DNA from: Acidobacteriota bacterium
Lineage (GTDB): Bacteria; Acidobacteriota; Blastocatellia; RBC074
Assembly: GCA_022614735.1 (NCBI GenBank)
Contig: JAKEHZ010000299.1
Span: forward strand, 1-14,095
Length of the DNA stretch: 14,095 bases
Reading direction: 5' to 3'
Part shown: positions 6,869-13,657 of the stretch, one piece after another
Numbering within the stretch: position 1 is the stretch's first letter
How the letters are laid out: the number at the start of each line of letters is the position of its first letter
Notes under the pieces: generated by a model
Seen by the model: the letters and a program-made list of their open reading frames with translations, nothing else
The model's database searches: none
Told to the model about the DNA's origin: nothing
Translations under genes and position numbers: made by a program

Positions 6869-8623
6869 TTAAGCTCTCGGAAAAGCTATGGTGAAAACGG
6901 TACCGTGCTCGCTATCGCCCTGACGGTCTCCCGCACTGATCCGCCCGCCATGCGCTGTGACAATGCTATGACAGACGGCGAGTCCCAATCCCGTGCCTTG
7001 TCCGATCGTTTTGGTCGTGAAAAATGGATCGAAGACCCGCTGTAAATTTTCAGATGGTATCCCGACTCCATTGTCCGTGATTTCTGCCTTTACCTCGCCG
7101 TCATTTAAGCTGGTTGAAACGACGATCTCACCATCCTCTGCAGCATCGCCGATAGCATCACGCGCGTTTAGTAATAGATTGAGGATAACCTGCTGCATCC
7201 GATCTGAGTCTAGCGGCAGGAGAGGAAGTGATGGCTCCAGTTCGGTGCGAATTTTTAGGCGTTTGAATTGTTTATCATAGCTAGCCAATTCCAGGCTCTT
7301 GATGATGATCTGGTTCAGATCAGCCGGATTTGGTTCCTGCGCCTTGGGGCGCGCAAAATCCATCAGATCACGCAGGACGCTGCTGATACGCGTTATCTGC
7401 GTCAGTATCAGCCGTAAAGTCTCGCGGTCACGGTCTTCCTGTACGCGCGAGAGCAATGACTGGACAAGGGAAGAGATGGAAGCGAGCGGATTATTTACTT
7501 CATGCGCGACGCTCGTTGCCAGCGCGCCTGCCGCCGCCAGCTTCTCCGTGCGGATCATCATTTGATTGATCTCTTTCAGACGCGCGATGTCTTCTGACAT
7601 CTTGCGGCTCATCGTGTTGAAGCTCGACGCCAATACGCCCAATTCATCATTAGATGACAATGGCGTTTCAGCCCCATAATTCCCGCGGGCAACATCGAGC
7701 GCCACCTCAGTCAAATCGCGCAGTGGTCGTGAGAGGATCCGGACGATGACCAGGATCAGGATTAATGACGGTATTGTACCGGCGATCGTGCTGAAGATAA
7801 TAAATTTCTTCCACCCCGTTAGATCCGAATCGAGAGCCCAGATCGCTATTGGAACCTGAAATAAGAAAAATCCGAGCAGACCGGCCATCGCAACTGCTAT
7901 CGCTACTTTATACGCAATAGGGAAGAGACGCATCTGGTCGAGCGCCGTCTGAAGTGAAAATAACTCGAAACTTGTAATGGCATAGGCATAGATCAATGCG
8001 CCCACAACGATGAAGACCGAACTGATCGGCATCAGAGTATAAGAGCCTATGGTCGGAAGAAGATTGTTGCTCGTTACCAGGAGTGTGAGTGTAAGCAGAA
8101 CAGCGACGATCACCGAAGCGATCTGTTTACCCCATAATTCATCCCGATAGCGGCGATATTTGCCAATCAGCTGACTGATACCGGCGTAGAGGATAACGCA
8201 ATTATAAATTCCAAAGACGTATGCGTAGGTGGTCAGCTGGATGCTGAAATGCCCTTGTTGATACCCGACGCGCATCCAGAGCTTCCCTTGAAGAAGCCAG
8301 GGTATGAGGATCAGCAGCGGCAGGGAGAAGAGGAGAATACGCTTCCATCCGGGCGGTGAGTTTTCTGGGAATACATCCGCGAAGAGCAGAAAGACAATTT
8401 GCAAAACAATACCCAACAAAAAACTCGTCATCGCCCACCACGTCGCGTCCTGATCAGGACCGTGAAAACCCCAGAAATAAAGGTCTTTGACGATCCATAA
8501 GATCATCATTCCGATAAAAGCCGCAAACATCCGGTTGACGGTTCGGTGTGGCGCTGCGACCAACACGTAGAAGCCGAGTGCGATCGTGACGAATAATGAC
8601 GCCATCAGGACCAGAATCAGCAT
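6869..8623 (-). CDS. Membrane sensor histidine kinase with N-terminal 7TM-type sensor, HAMP, HisKA and HATPase
   Basis: The 584-residue protein begins with about seven hydrophobic segments in residues 3-216, resembling the 7TM sensor region of some histidine kinases. Two further segments follow (about 238-262 and 272-296), then a HAMP linker (about 296-350). The dimerisation/phospho-acceptor domain has H374 in SVAHEVNNPLASISS. The ATPase domain has the N box LNLLLNARDAI (N482/N486), G1 DNGVGI (517-522), F box FDPFFTTK (531-538) and G2 GQGTGLGL (541-548). HEVNNPL and this ATPase type are typical of NtrB/AtoS-like kinases that pair with NtrC regulators, and such a regulator is the next gene. 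The start ATG has GGAG about 10 nt upstream. Only 43 bp separate it from the DUF2071-like gene before it. The signal sensed is unknown; a multi-helix sensor suggests a membrane or lipophilic cue. Confidence 0.94.
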   Translation of the reverse strand: MLILVLMASLFVTIALGFYVLVAAPHRTVNRMFAAFIGMMILWIVKDLYFWGFHGPDQDATWWAMTSFLLGIVLQIVFLLFADVFPENSPPGWKRILLFSLPLLILIPWLLQGKLWMRVGYQQGHFSIQLTTYAYVFGIYNCVILYAGISQLIGKYRRYRDELWGKQIASVIVAVLLTLTLLVTSNNLLPTIGSYTLMPISSVFIVVGALIYAYAITSFELFSLQTALDQMRLFPIAYKVAIAVAMAGLLGFFLFQVPIAIWALDSDLTGWKKFIIFSTIAGTIPSLILILVIVRILSRPLRDLTEVALDVARGNYGAETPLSSNDELGVLASSFNTMSRKMSEDIARLKEINQMMIRTEKLAAAGALATSVAHEVNNPLASISSLVQSLLSRVQEDRDRETLRLILTQITRISSVLRDLMDFARPKAQEPNPADLNQIIIKSLELASYDKQFKRLKIRTELEPSLPLLPLDSDRMQQVILNLLLNARDAIGDAAEDGEIVVSTSLNDGEVKAEITDNGVGIPSENLQRVFDPFFTTKTIGQGTGLGLAVCHSIVTAHGGRISAGDRQGDSEHGTVFTIAFPRA

Positions 8624-8666
8624 CGTTGTTCCACTCCATTCCTCGCCATTCCTATCACAATTGTAA

Positions 8667-9452
8667 CTAGAAGCGAAGGGGAGAGAACGAGAATGGAGTC
8701 GATTGATTGTCCCCTAAAATCGTCGGTGAAAAGATTTGACAAGAGATTCTGCGCTGAATCGCCACCATGGTCGGGTAGAGTAGCTCATCACGCTTGAGCA
8801 AACCGAGATTTAAGAGCAGATCGGATCGGGCATGTTTCAATCTACCAGCTGTCAATGCCCAATCGTAATAACGAGCCTGATACAGACCCAATGATCCATC
8901 GCGCCGGGAGAAATAATTATTGAATGCGCCGGCAAAAAATGAAGCCGGCAGTTTTAGATAATTGATGTGATCTGGTAAGAGAGACTCTCCGGTGTCGCTG
9001 ATCTCCCAGTTCGCATTGGCCCATTGACTCTGTGTTTGCAGGCGATAATCACAGTAGCGGCCTGCAAATCTGTCATAGGCAACCTCGAACTCCATCGCAC
9101 TCAGATGCCAGGGCAATGGCCAAAAATTACGGATCGCTACTGCCGAAAGCGAACCCAGAGAGATTCCGAGTAAATACTGTGCGGGTCCTCGCTCAGCCAA
9201 GACGTGGAGACGATATATGGTTTGTTCAAATACACCTTGACCATCACGTTGTGAGCCCTGATCTAAAAATGAGGTGATTGAAAGCCAGGAGGGTTGGCCG
9301 CCGTTGTGAACTGACTCCTCGATCAGGATGGAATTTGGAATAACAGCTCTGGCCCTTTCGACTGGGATCGTATAGACGATCAGTGAGAAGTGATGCAATT
9401 CTGCACTGACGCTGACAGTTCCTTCTTTCACCGATGGCGCAAATTCGAACAT
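8667..9452 (-). CDS. DUF2071-like (YqjF/COG3361-type) protein of unknown function
   Basis: This is a 261-residue cytosolic-looking protein without signal peptide or membrane segments. Features recalling DUF2071 are VPVERARAVIP-like text near 31-41 (IPVERARAVIPNS), a WLSITSF strand, and the region GISLGSLSAVAIRNFWPLP followed by MEFEVAYDRFAGRYCDYRLQ. Members are uncharacterised and have been compared with the acetoacetate decarboxylase-like fold; no catalytic residue can be assigned here. The ATG has a strong AAGGAG SD four bases upstream (9457-9462). It is the first gene of the apparent cluster with the histidine kinase and response regulator, so it might be regulated with them or act on the same signal. 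The family assignment is from memory of motifs and is moderately secure. Confidence 0.65.
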   Translation of the reverse strand: MFEFAPSVKEGTVSVSAELHHFSLIVYTIPVERARAVIPNSILIEESVHNGGQPSWLSITSFLDQGSQRDGQGVFEQTIYRLHVLAERGPAQYLLGISLGSLSAVAIRNFWPLPWHLSAMEFEVAYDRFAGRYCDYRLQTQSQWANANWEISDTGESLLPDHINYLKLPASFFAGAFNNYFSRRDGSLGLYQARYYDWALTAGRLKHARSDLLLNLGLLKRDELLYPTMVAIQRRISCQIFSPTILGDNQSTPFSFSPLRF

Positions 9453-9456
9453 GAAG

Positions 9457-9462
9457 CTCCTT
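9457..9462 (-). promoter_or_regulatory. Strong Shine-Dalgarno of the DUF2071-like gene
   Basis: AAGGAG on the minus strand, four bases before ATG 9452, supports this start. It lies 28 bp downstream of the hairpin at 9491-9594 in the direction of transcription, so the hairpin would form the 5' part of the leader RNA. Confidence 0.6.
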
Positions 9463-9490
9463 CCCTAAGAAAATGTATCCACGAAGAAGG

Positions 9491-9594
9491 CGAAGAGAGA
9501 AAACGGAACAAACGGAATTAACGGAACAAACGGAAAAAGCCTAGAGAATTTCCGTTTGTTCCGTTATTTCCGTTTGTTCCGTTTTCTCTCTTCG
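9491..9594. repeat. 46-bp inverted repeat of CGGAACAAA-type units (copy 2)
   Basis: Arms 9491-9536 and 9549-9594 are reverse complements with one mismatch (T9518 opposite T9567) and a 12-nt loop, AAGCCTAGAGAA. Unit structure and loop match the hairpin at 6737-6832, so the two are copies of one dispersed element. It occupies the leader of the DUF2071-kinase-regulator cluster, and its outer edge coincides with the start point predicted from the sigma-54-like promoter at 9605-9620. Confidence 0.9.
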
Positions 9595-9604
9595 TCTTCC
9601 ACTT

Positions 9605-9620
9605 TGCAGAATCTGTGCCA
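9605..9620 (-). promoter_or_regulatory. Candidate sigma-54 (-24/-12) promoter for the DUF2071-kinase-regulator cluster
   Basis: Read on the minus strand, TGGCAC (9620-9615), five bases, then CTGCA (9609-9605) matches TGGCAC-N5-TTGCA at all but one position. The invariant GG and GC have the required 10-bp spacing. The predicted +1 is near 9594. The third gene of this cluster is a sigma-54 activator, which makes the match more credible. It is a sequence match only. Confidence 0.5.
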
Positions 9621-9689
9621 TACGAAAATTAGACGACCCTATTGCTAAATCTATATTTTTCAATGAGGCGAGAGAATGAATCGTTGCAG

Positions 9690-9726
9690 TTTGCAAAATC
9701 TCCGGAAATGCTTTGCAAATTGCAAA
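9690..9726. promoter_or_regulatory. Cluster of TTTGCAAA palindromes, candidate operator or enhancer sites
   Basis: TTTGCAAA occurs at 9690-9697 and 9712-9719, centres 22 bp apart (about two helical turns), with an overlapping ATTGCAAA at 9719-9726. They lie about 96-132 bp upstream of the predicted sigma-54 start at 9594, the normal distance for NtrC-type enhancer sites. They also lie about 45-81 bp upstream of the predicted start of the divergent sigma-70 promoter at 9736-9764. The binding protein is not known; the Fis-type domain of the neighbouring regulator is one candidate. Confidence 0.45.
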
Positions 9727-9735
9727 ATATTGTTT

Positions 9736-9764
9736 TGGACACAAGTTGGATAATTGAGTATAGT
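9736..9764 (+). promoter_or_regulatory. Candidate sigma-70 promoter of the secreted repeat protein gene
   Basis: TGGACA (9736-9741) and TATAGT (9759-9764) are separated by 17 bp, a five-of-six match to each consensus. A start near 9771 would give a leader of about 155 nt. The rest of 9765-9925 shows no clear structure apart from a possible 22-codon ORF, which I do not call. Confidence 0.5.
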
Positions 9765-9925
9765 AAATACACGGTTGGAAGAGAGCCAACTCGTTCGAAG
9801 ATAGTTGCATCTATGCCGCACGCGAACAGATGCCAACCCCAGCATTGCTCGCACCCTGGAATGGAGATGAAGGATGCATGAGCGAACCCCCTGCCAAGGA
9901 AGTCCCAAAATATAGGAGATAAGAT

Positions 9926-11029
9926 ATGAAAGACGTCAGGATGAAGGTCGGTGTGCTTCTTTCGCTTGTGATGGTGCCATTCATTGGTTCATCAGTTTTT
10001 GCACAGTGGGGTGGATCTCAATTCCCCTCCAATGGTATTGCAAGGTTTCGCTGGGAAGGCGTCGTCGATGGCACAGCTGAGATCTATGTACGAGGTCGGC
10101 AGGTGCAGACGCAAATACGTTCCGGGTTACCGGTACAACGCCAGCGATATGATTTCACAGATCCGTTGCCCCGTACTTTCGTGCAACTTCAGCTAGTTGA
10201 GAATCAAGGACGGGGTCGCGTACGTTTGATACAGGCGCCTCGCCCGAATAACGATTACACGGCGATTGTGCGTATCGAGGACAATAATGCCGGACAAGAT
10301 TTTTACAGTTTCGAGCTCCAGTGGGAAGACCTCAACCGTCGCGATGACTACAGTCGCCGGAGAAATCTCGAAAGCGTCTCCTGGCGTGGGCGCGTTGATG
10401 GGGAATCGGTTATTAAATTTCGCGGCGATCAGTCGTTTGATGAAAGACTGAGTGGCCGGGGAGTTTCCGGGGCAGGTTTCCAATTCAGTTCACCGCTCCC
10501 TTCACAACCAGTCAACGTTAGCCTGGTCAATACTGAAGGCCGCGGTGAGATACTGTTGATCGATCAACCGAACCGTGATAACGATTACACGGCGAGTGTT
10601 CGGATTCGCGATAATCGTGGTGGCTCAGGCAACTATGCATTTACACTGACCTGGGATAGATCGCGTTCACGTGATTATGACAGTAGTCCGGGAGGTCGTG
10701 GTCCACGTGATTATGACAATAGTTCGGGAGGTCGTGGTCGCGGCTTTCGCTGGGAGGGCCGTGTTGATGGGAGAGATTTGCTCTTCATCAGGGGCGATCG
10801 TCTTACGACTGAGCATCAGAGCGGGCAACCGATCACCGACGAAAATTACCGCTTCTTCCAGTCATTACCTTTTGAGAGGCGCTCTGTTACAGTGCGTAAG
10901 CTCAATGGACGCGGCACGGTGCGAGTAATTCAGCAACCCTCACGTGAGAACGGCTTTAGTGCTGCGATTTTGATCGAAGACCCGGCCGGCGGAGCGGATC
11001 GGTATGAGATTGAGGTCGAGTGGCAATAA
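9926..11029 (+). CDS. Secreted protein with three tandem beta-rich repeats, function unknown
   Basis: This 367-residue protein has a signal peptide (hydrophobic core about 8-24, likely cleavage after FAQ at 25-27). It then has three copies of a domain of about 95 residues at roughly 39-134, 150-244 and 273-367. Each copy has the pattern RWEG-VDG near its start, a RGD/RGR turn, a PLP turn, GRG followed by an LI-QP strand, N-YTA-VRI-D, and ends in an aromatic-rich strand closing with W. The alternating pattern suggests small beta-sandwich domains. Linkers are Arg/Asp/Ser/Gly-rich; the second contains a duplicated 12-residue unit (RDYDSSPGGRGP/RDYDNSSGGRGR). I do not recognise the family, and no catalytic residues stand out. 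A periplasmic or extracellular binding or structural role is inference. ATG 9926 has AGGAG seven bases upstream. The gene is divergent from the DUF2071-kinase-regulator cluster. Confidence 0.9.
   Translation: MKDVRMKVGVLLSLVMVPFIGSSVFAQWGGSQFPSNGIARFRWEGVVDGTAEIYVRGRQVQTQIRSGLPVQRQRYDFTDPLPRTFVQLQLVENQGRGRVRLIQAPRPNNDYTAIVRIEDNNAGQDFYSFELQWEDLNRRDDYSRRRNLESVSWRGRVDGESVIKFRGDQSFDERLSGRGVSGAGFQFSSPLPSQPVNVSLVNTEGRGEILLIDQPNRDNDYTASVRIRDNRGGSGNYAFTLTWDRSRSRDYDSSPGGRGPRDYDNSSGGRGRGFRWEGRVDGRDLLFIRGDRLTTEHQSGQPITDENYRFFQSLPFERRSVTVRKLNGRGTVRVIQQPSRENGFSAAILIEDPAGGADRYEIEVEWQ
10670..10741 (+). repeat. Tandem 36-nt duplication in the inter-domain linker
   Basis: Two 36-nt units (10670-10705 and 10706-10741) encode RDYDSSPGGRGP and RDYDNSSGGRGR between the second and third domains of the secreted protein. 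The units differ at only a few bases, pointing to a recent in-frame duplication. Confidence 0.75.
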
Positions 11030-11118
11030 GGATTGCGGATTGCGGATTGCGGATTTGGTATCGCATGCGGCCTTGTACAACCTCAAACCCGAAATCCGCA
11101 ATCCGCAATCCGCAATCC
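11030..11118. terminator. 27-bp inverted array of GGATTGC heptamers between convergent genes
   Basis: The left arm 11030-11056 holds three and a half GGATTGC repeats, and the right arm 11092-11118 is its exact reverse complement; the loop is 35 nt. The array starts directly after the TAA of the secreted-protein gene and ends 3 bp from the stop of the kinase gene. It is well placed as a bidirectional terminator, though it lacks T-runs. It follows the same design (short tandem units in inverted order) as the other gaps but with a different unit. Confidence 0.6.
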
Positions 11119-11121
11119 CAT

Positions 11122-13572
11122 TTATCCCGTAACTAACATCAACTGAAGCTGTGTTTGCAGCTTCTGCATCTCTTTTGCAATTTCTGCAAACCCCTCGACG
11201 CCCCGGATGGGTTGGAACAGCGGATCGGAGATCAAGAACGGATAGTTAGCATATCCTGTCCGGAGTGCGCCACGGAGCATCTCCAGACAATTCTCTGTGT
11301 CGCCTAGTTGAGCGTAAATCTGCGCGATTAGATAGTAATGATAACTGGCTAACTGAATTCCTGAGGCTATAACTTCATCGAGGATCTGTTTTCCTCGCTC
11401 TTGATCGCCTTTGAAGGCGCACAAGAGAGCATAAGTCATCAAGTGGAATAAACCGCTGCCTGTCTTATCAGCCAGAACTTCCAGGCGGGATACCGCATCT
11501 TCACGTTTGCCTTCGATAAAATCTATCACCGAGAGCCAGTAAGGCATTTCGTGACAGACATCAGGTCGCTTCTCGAACTCGCGGCGCGCTTCCGCCAGAT
11601 TGCCCTTCTGATAGTGGATAAAGCCGATCATATAAGGATATGTGACCGGATTGATTTCTATGGCTTTGCGAAAGAGCGTCAGCGCTATGTCGGGCAGACC
11701 TGCGTAATCGTATGCGTGACCCATCGCCTGGTAGGCGTATTCGCTGTTCGGCGCCACCTGGAGCAGTTGTCTGCAAATCGCCAGAGCATTTTTCAGATCG
11801 CCTTTCTCTCCATAATAGACCGCGAGCCAGAAGAACGCAGCAGGCAATTGCGGGTTTAAGTCGAGCGCCTTGCGCGCTGCCGTTTCTGCCTTCGCCAACA
11901 TCGTTTCATCGCGCAAGTAACTTCGAGCGTTGAGGTATCGGCCCGCAAGCGCTGCCCAGGCAGGAGCATATGACGGATCTAGGCCGACGGACGCTTCTAA
12001 CATCTCGAGCGCCTGGCTGTGTTCTCCGGTTGTATTTCCGAAAGCCAGACCACGAAGGTAAAACTCATAAGCAAGCGGATTGGTCGCTTCGTCACGCTTG
12101 ATTGCTTCCTGTTCTCCGGTGGTGATGTTGAGGCGCAGGCCGCGAAACAATTCTTCGCAGATCCGATCCTGCAGCAAGATGACATTGTCAAATTTAAGGT
12201 CTATTCGCTCCTGCCAGAGGATTTCATTCTGTGCTACATCAACCAGTTGAACATTGACGCGAAACATATCTGCGGCCCTGAGATAACTGCCGGAAAGGAT
12301 CGTATCCACCAGCAATTCGCGCCCGACGCTGCGCGGGTCTATCGGTTGATTGCGGTATTTTTCGACGGCAGAAGAAGGGCGCACGATGAGTGATTTGATC
12401 GGCGCAAGGCTCGTGATCACACTGTCAGCCAGCGCAAAACCCAGGAACTCAATTTCAGGATCTCCGTTCAAATTCCGAAGCGGCATAATTGCGAGGCGTC
12501 GACGGAGGGTTTTCGTGGGCGATCCAACATCCTTTACTCCTGGCACTCCTGGTTGGCCCTGTTGGCCCTGTTGGCCCGCTCGGCCCGGCTGATTAGCCAG
12601 CATAGCCGTTGTGATATCATCAAACGCATCGAGCGTGGTTGTGCCTTCAAGAGGTGTGTCGTACGCATTGGGATTGTCAAACGCCAGTCTTAGCGCCTGG
12701 GCAAATTCCGTAGCAGAGACAAAACGCGAAGCACGGTTTTTGGCCAGTGCTTTCATCACGACCAGCTCAAGCGCCTGTGTTACCTCGCCGCGAAATTCGC
12801 TCACGAGGGGCGGTTGCGAATGGATCTGGTGGACCAGCATAGCCGGCGACGAAACTTTGCCGAACGGCGTGATGCCGGTCAGCATTTCATAAAGCACTAT
12901 GCCAAGCGAATAGATATCAGAGCTCGCATCGAGCTCCCATCCCATGCTCTGTTCAGGCGACATATAAGCCGGGGACCCGATGATATTCGCGCCGGTAAGA
13001 TTGACATCTGTTTCTTCGGTTTGCGCCTCACGAATTTTGGCTATCCCAAAGTCGAGGACTTTGGCTGTAATCTGCCCATCGTATTGTTCTTCGATAATGA
13101 TGTTATCGGGTTTGAGGTCGCGATGAATGATCCCGGCGACGTGTGCGGCAGAGATGGCAGAGCTGACCTGTTCGATCAATCCGACTGCGTGATCAATTTC
13201 AAGAGGACCCTGGCGCAGCATCTGGCGGAGGCTTTGACCGCGCAAGAATTCCATAACGATGTATGGGCCATAATCGCTGATTCCGTAATCGTAGATCTGG
13301 ATGATATTTGGGTGGTGAAGGGAAGCGACGGAGCGCGCCTCTCGGCGAAAACGCTCCTGCACCTTTTCATCGCGGCTGAGCATGGGAAGCAGAACCTTGA
13401 TGGCGACTGCACGATCAAGACCAAGTTGTGTGGCTTCAAACACAGCGCCCATCCCGCCACGACTGATCAGTCTCTCAATGCGGTAACGATCGGCAAGCAC
13501 AGTGCCGGCATTCAATCCGTACCACGTCTCACGCGGGTGCTCCTCGGGGTTTGTCAAAAAAGGTTCTGTCAT
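11122..13572 (-). CDS. Serine/threonine protein kinase with TolB-like domain and TPR repeats
   Basis: This is an 816-residue protein with no membrane segment. The Hanks-type kinase domain (about 30-298) has the Gly loop SRGGMGAV (38-44), K59, HRDLKPDN (150-157), DFG (174-176) and the APE-like SPE (205-207). All catalytic residues are present, and the Arg of HRD marks an RD kinase. A linker contains a collagen-like run of six Gly-X-Y triplets at about 330-347. From 359 to about 487 a TolB-amino-terminal/FlgO-like domain follows (LAIMPLRNLNGDPEIEFLGFALADSV form). From about 495 to 785 come several TPR-like units, ending with the PLFQPIRGVEGFAEIAKEMQ tail common in such proteins. The likely role is cytoplasmic signalling with TPR-mediated partner binding. 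Substrates are unknown. ATG 13572 has a nearby GGATAGGA. The ABC permease gene lies 85 bp upstream on the same strand. Confidence 0.95.
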   Translation of the reverse strand: MTEPFLTNPEEHPRETWYGLNAGTVLADRYRIERLISRGGMGAVFEATQLGLDRAVAIKVLLPMLSRDEKVQERFRREARSVASLHHPNIIQIYDYGISDYGPYIVMEFLRGQSLRQMLRQGPLEIDHAVGLIEQVSSAISAAHVAGIIHRDLKPDNIIIEEQYDGQITAKVLDFGIAKIREAQTEETDVNLTGANIIGSPAYMSPEQSMGWELDASSDIYSLGIVLYEMLTGITPFGKVSSPAMLVHQIHSQPPLVSEFRGEVTQALELVVMKALAKNRASRFVSATEFAQALRLAFDNPNAYDTPLEGTTTLDAFDDITTAMLANQPGRAGQQGQQGQPGVPGVKDVGSPTKTLRRRLAIMPLRNLNGDPEIEFLGFALADSVITSLAPIKSLIVRPSSAVEKYRNQPIDPRSVGRELLVDTILSGSYLRAADMFRVNVQLVDVAQNEILWQERIDLKFDNVILLQDRICEELFRGLRLNITTGEQEAIKRDEATNPLAYEFYLRGLAFGNTTGEHSQALEMLEASVGLDPSYAPAWAALAGRYLNARSYLRDETMLAKAETAARKALDLNPQLPAAFFWLAVYYGEKGDLKNALAICRQLLQVAPNSEYAYQAMGHAYDYAGLPDIALTLFRKAIEINPVTYPYMIGFIHYQKGNLAEARREFEKRPDVCHEMPYWLSVIDFIEGKREDAVSRLEVLADKTGSGLFHLMTYALLCAFKGDQERGKQILDEVIASGIQLASYHYYLIAQIYAQLGDTENCLEMLRGALRTGYANYPFLISDPLFQPIRGVEGFAEIAKEMQKLQTQLQLMLVTG

Positions 13573-13657
13573 GATTCCTATCCGGGGTTGATCTCGATCA
13601 TTGGTACGGTGGTTGCACGCAAACGGTTCTATGGGAATATAATTTTTTTTAACGCAT

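Noticed and set aside
9813..9881. Possible 22-codon leader peptide before the secreted-protein gene
   Set aside because: It lies in the expected leader, but has no SD and no attenuator-like hairpin or rare-codon run; not supportable.
13573..13657. Promoter for the kinase gene in the 85-bp gap after the ABC permease
   Set aside because: A TATATT hexamer is present but no -35 at a suitable distance was found.
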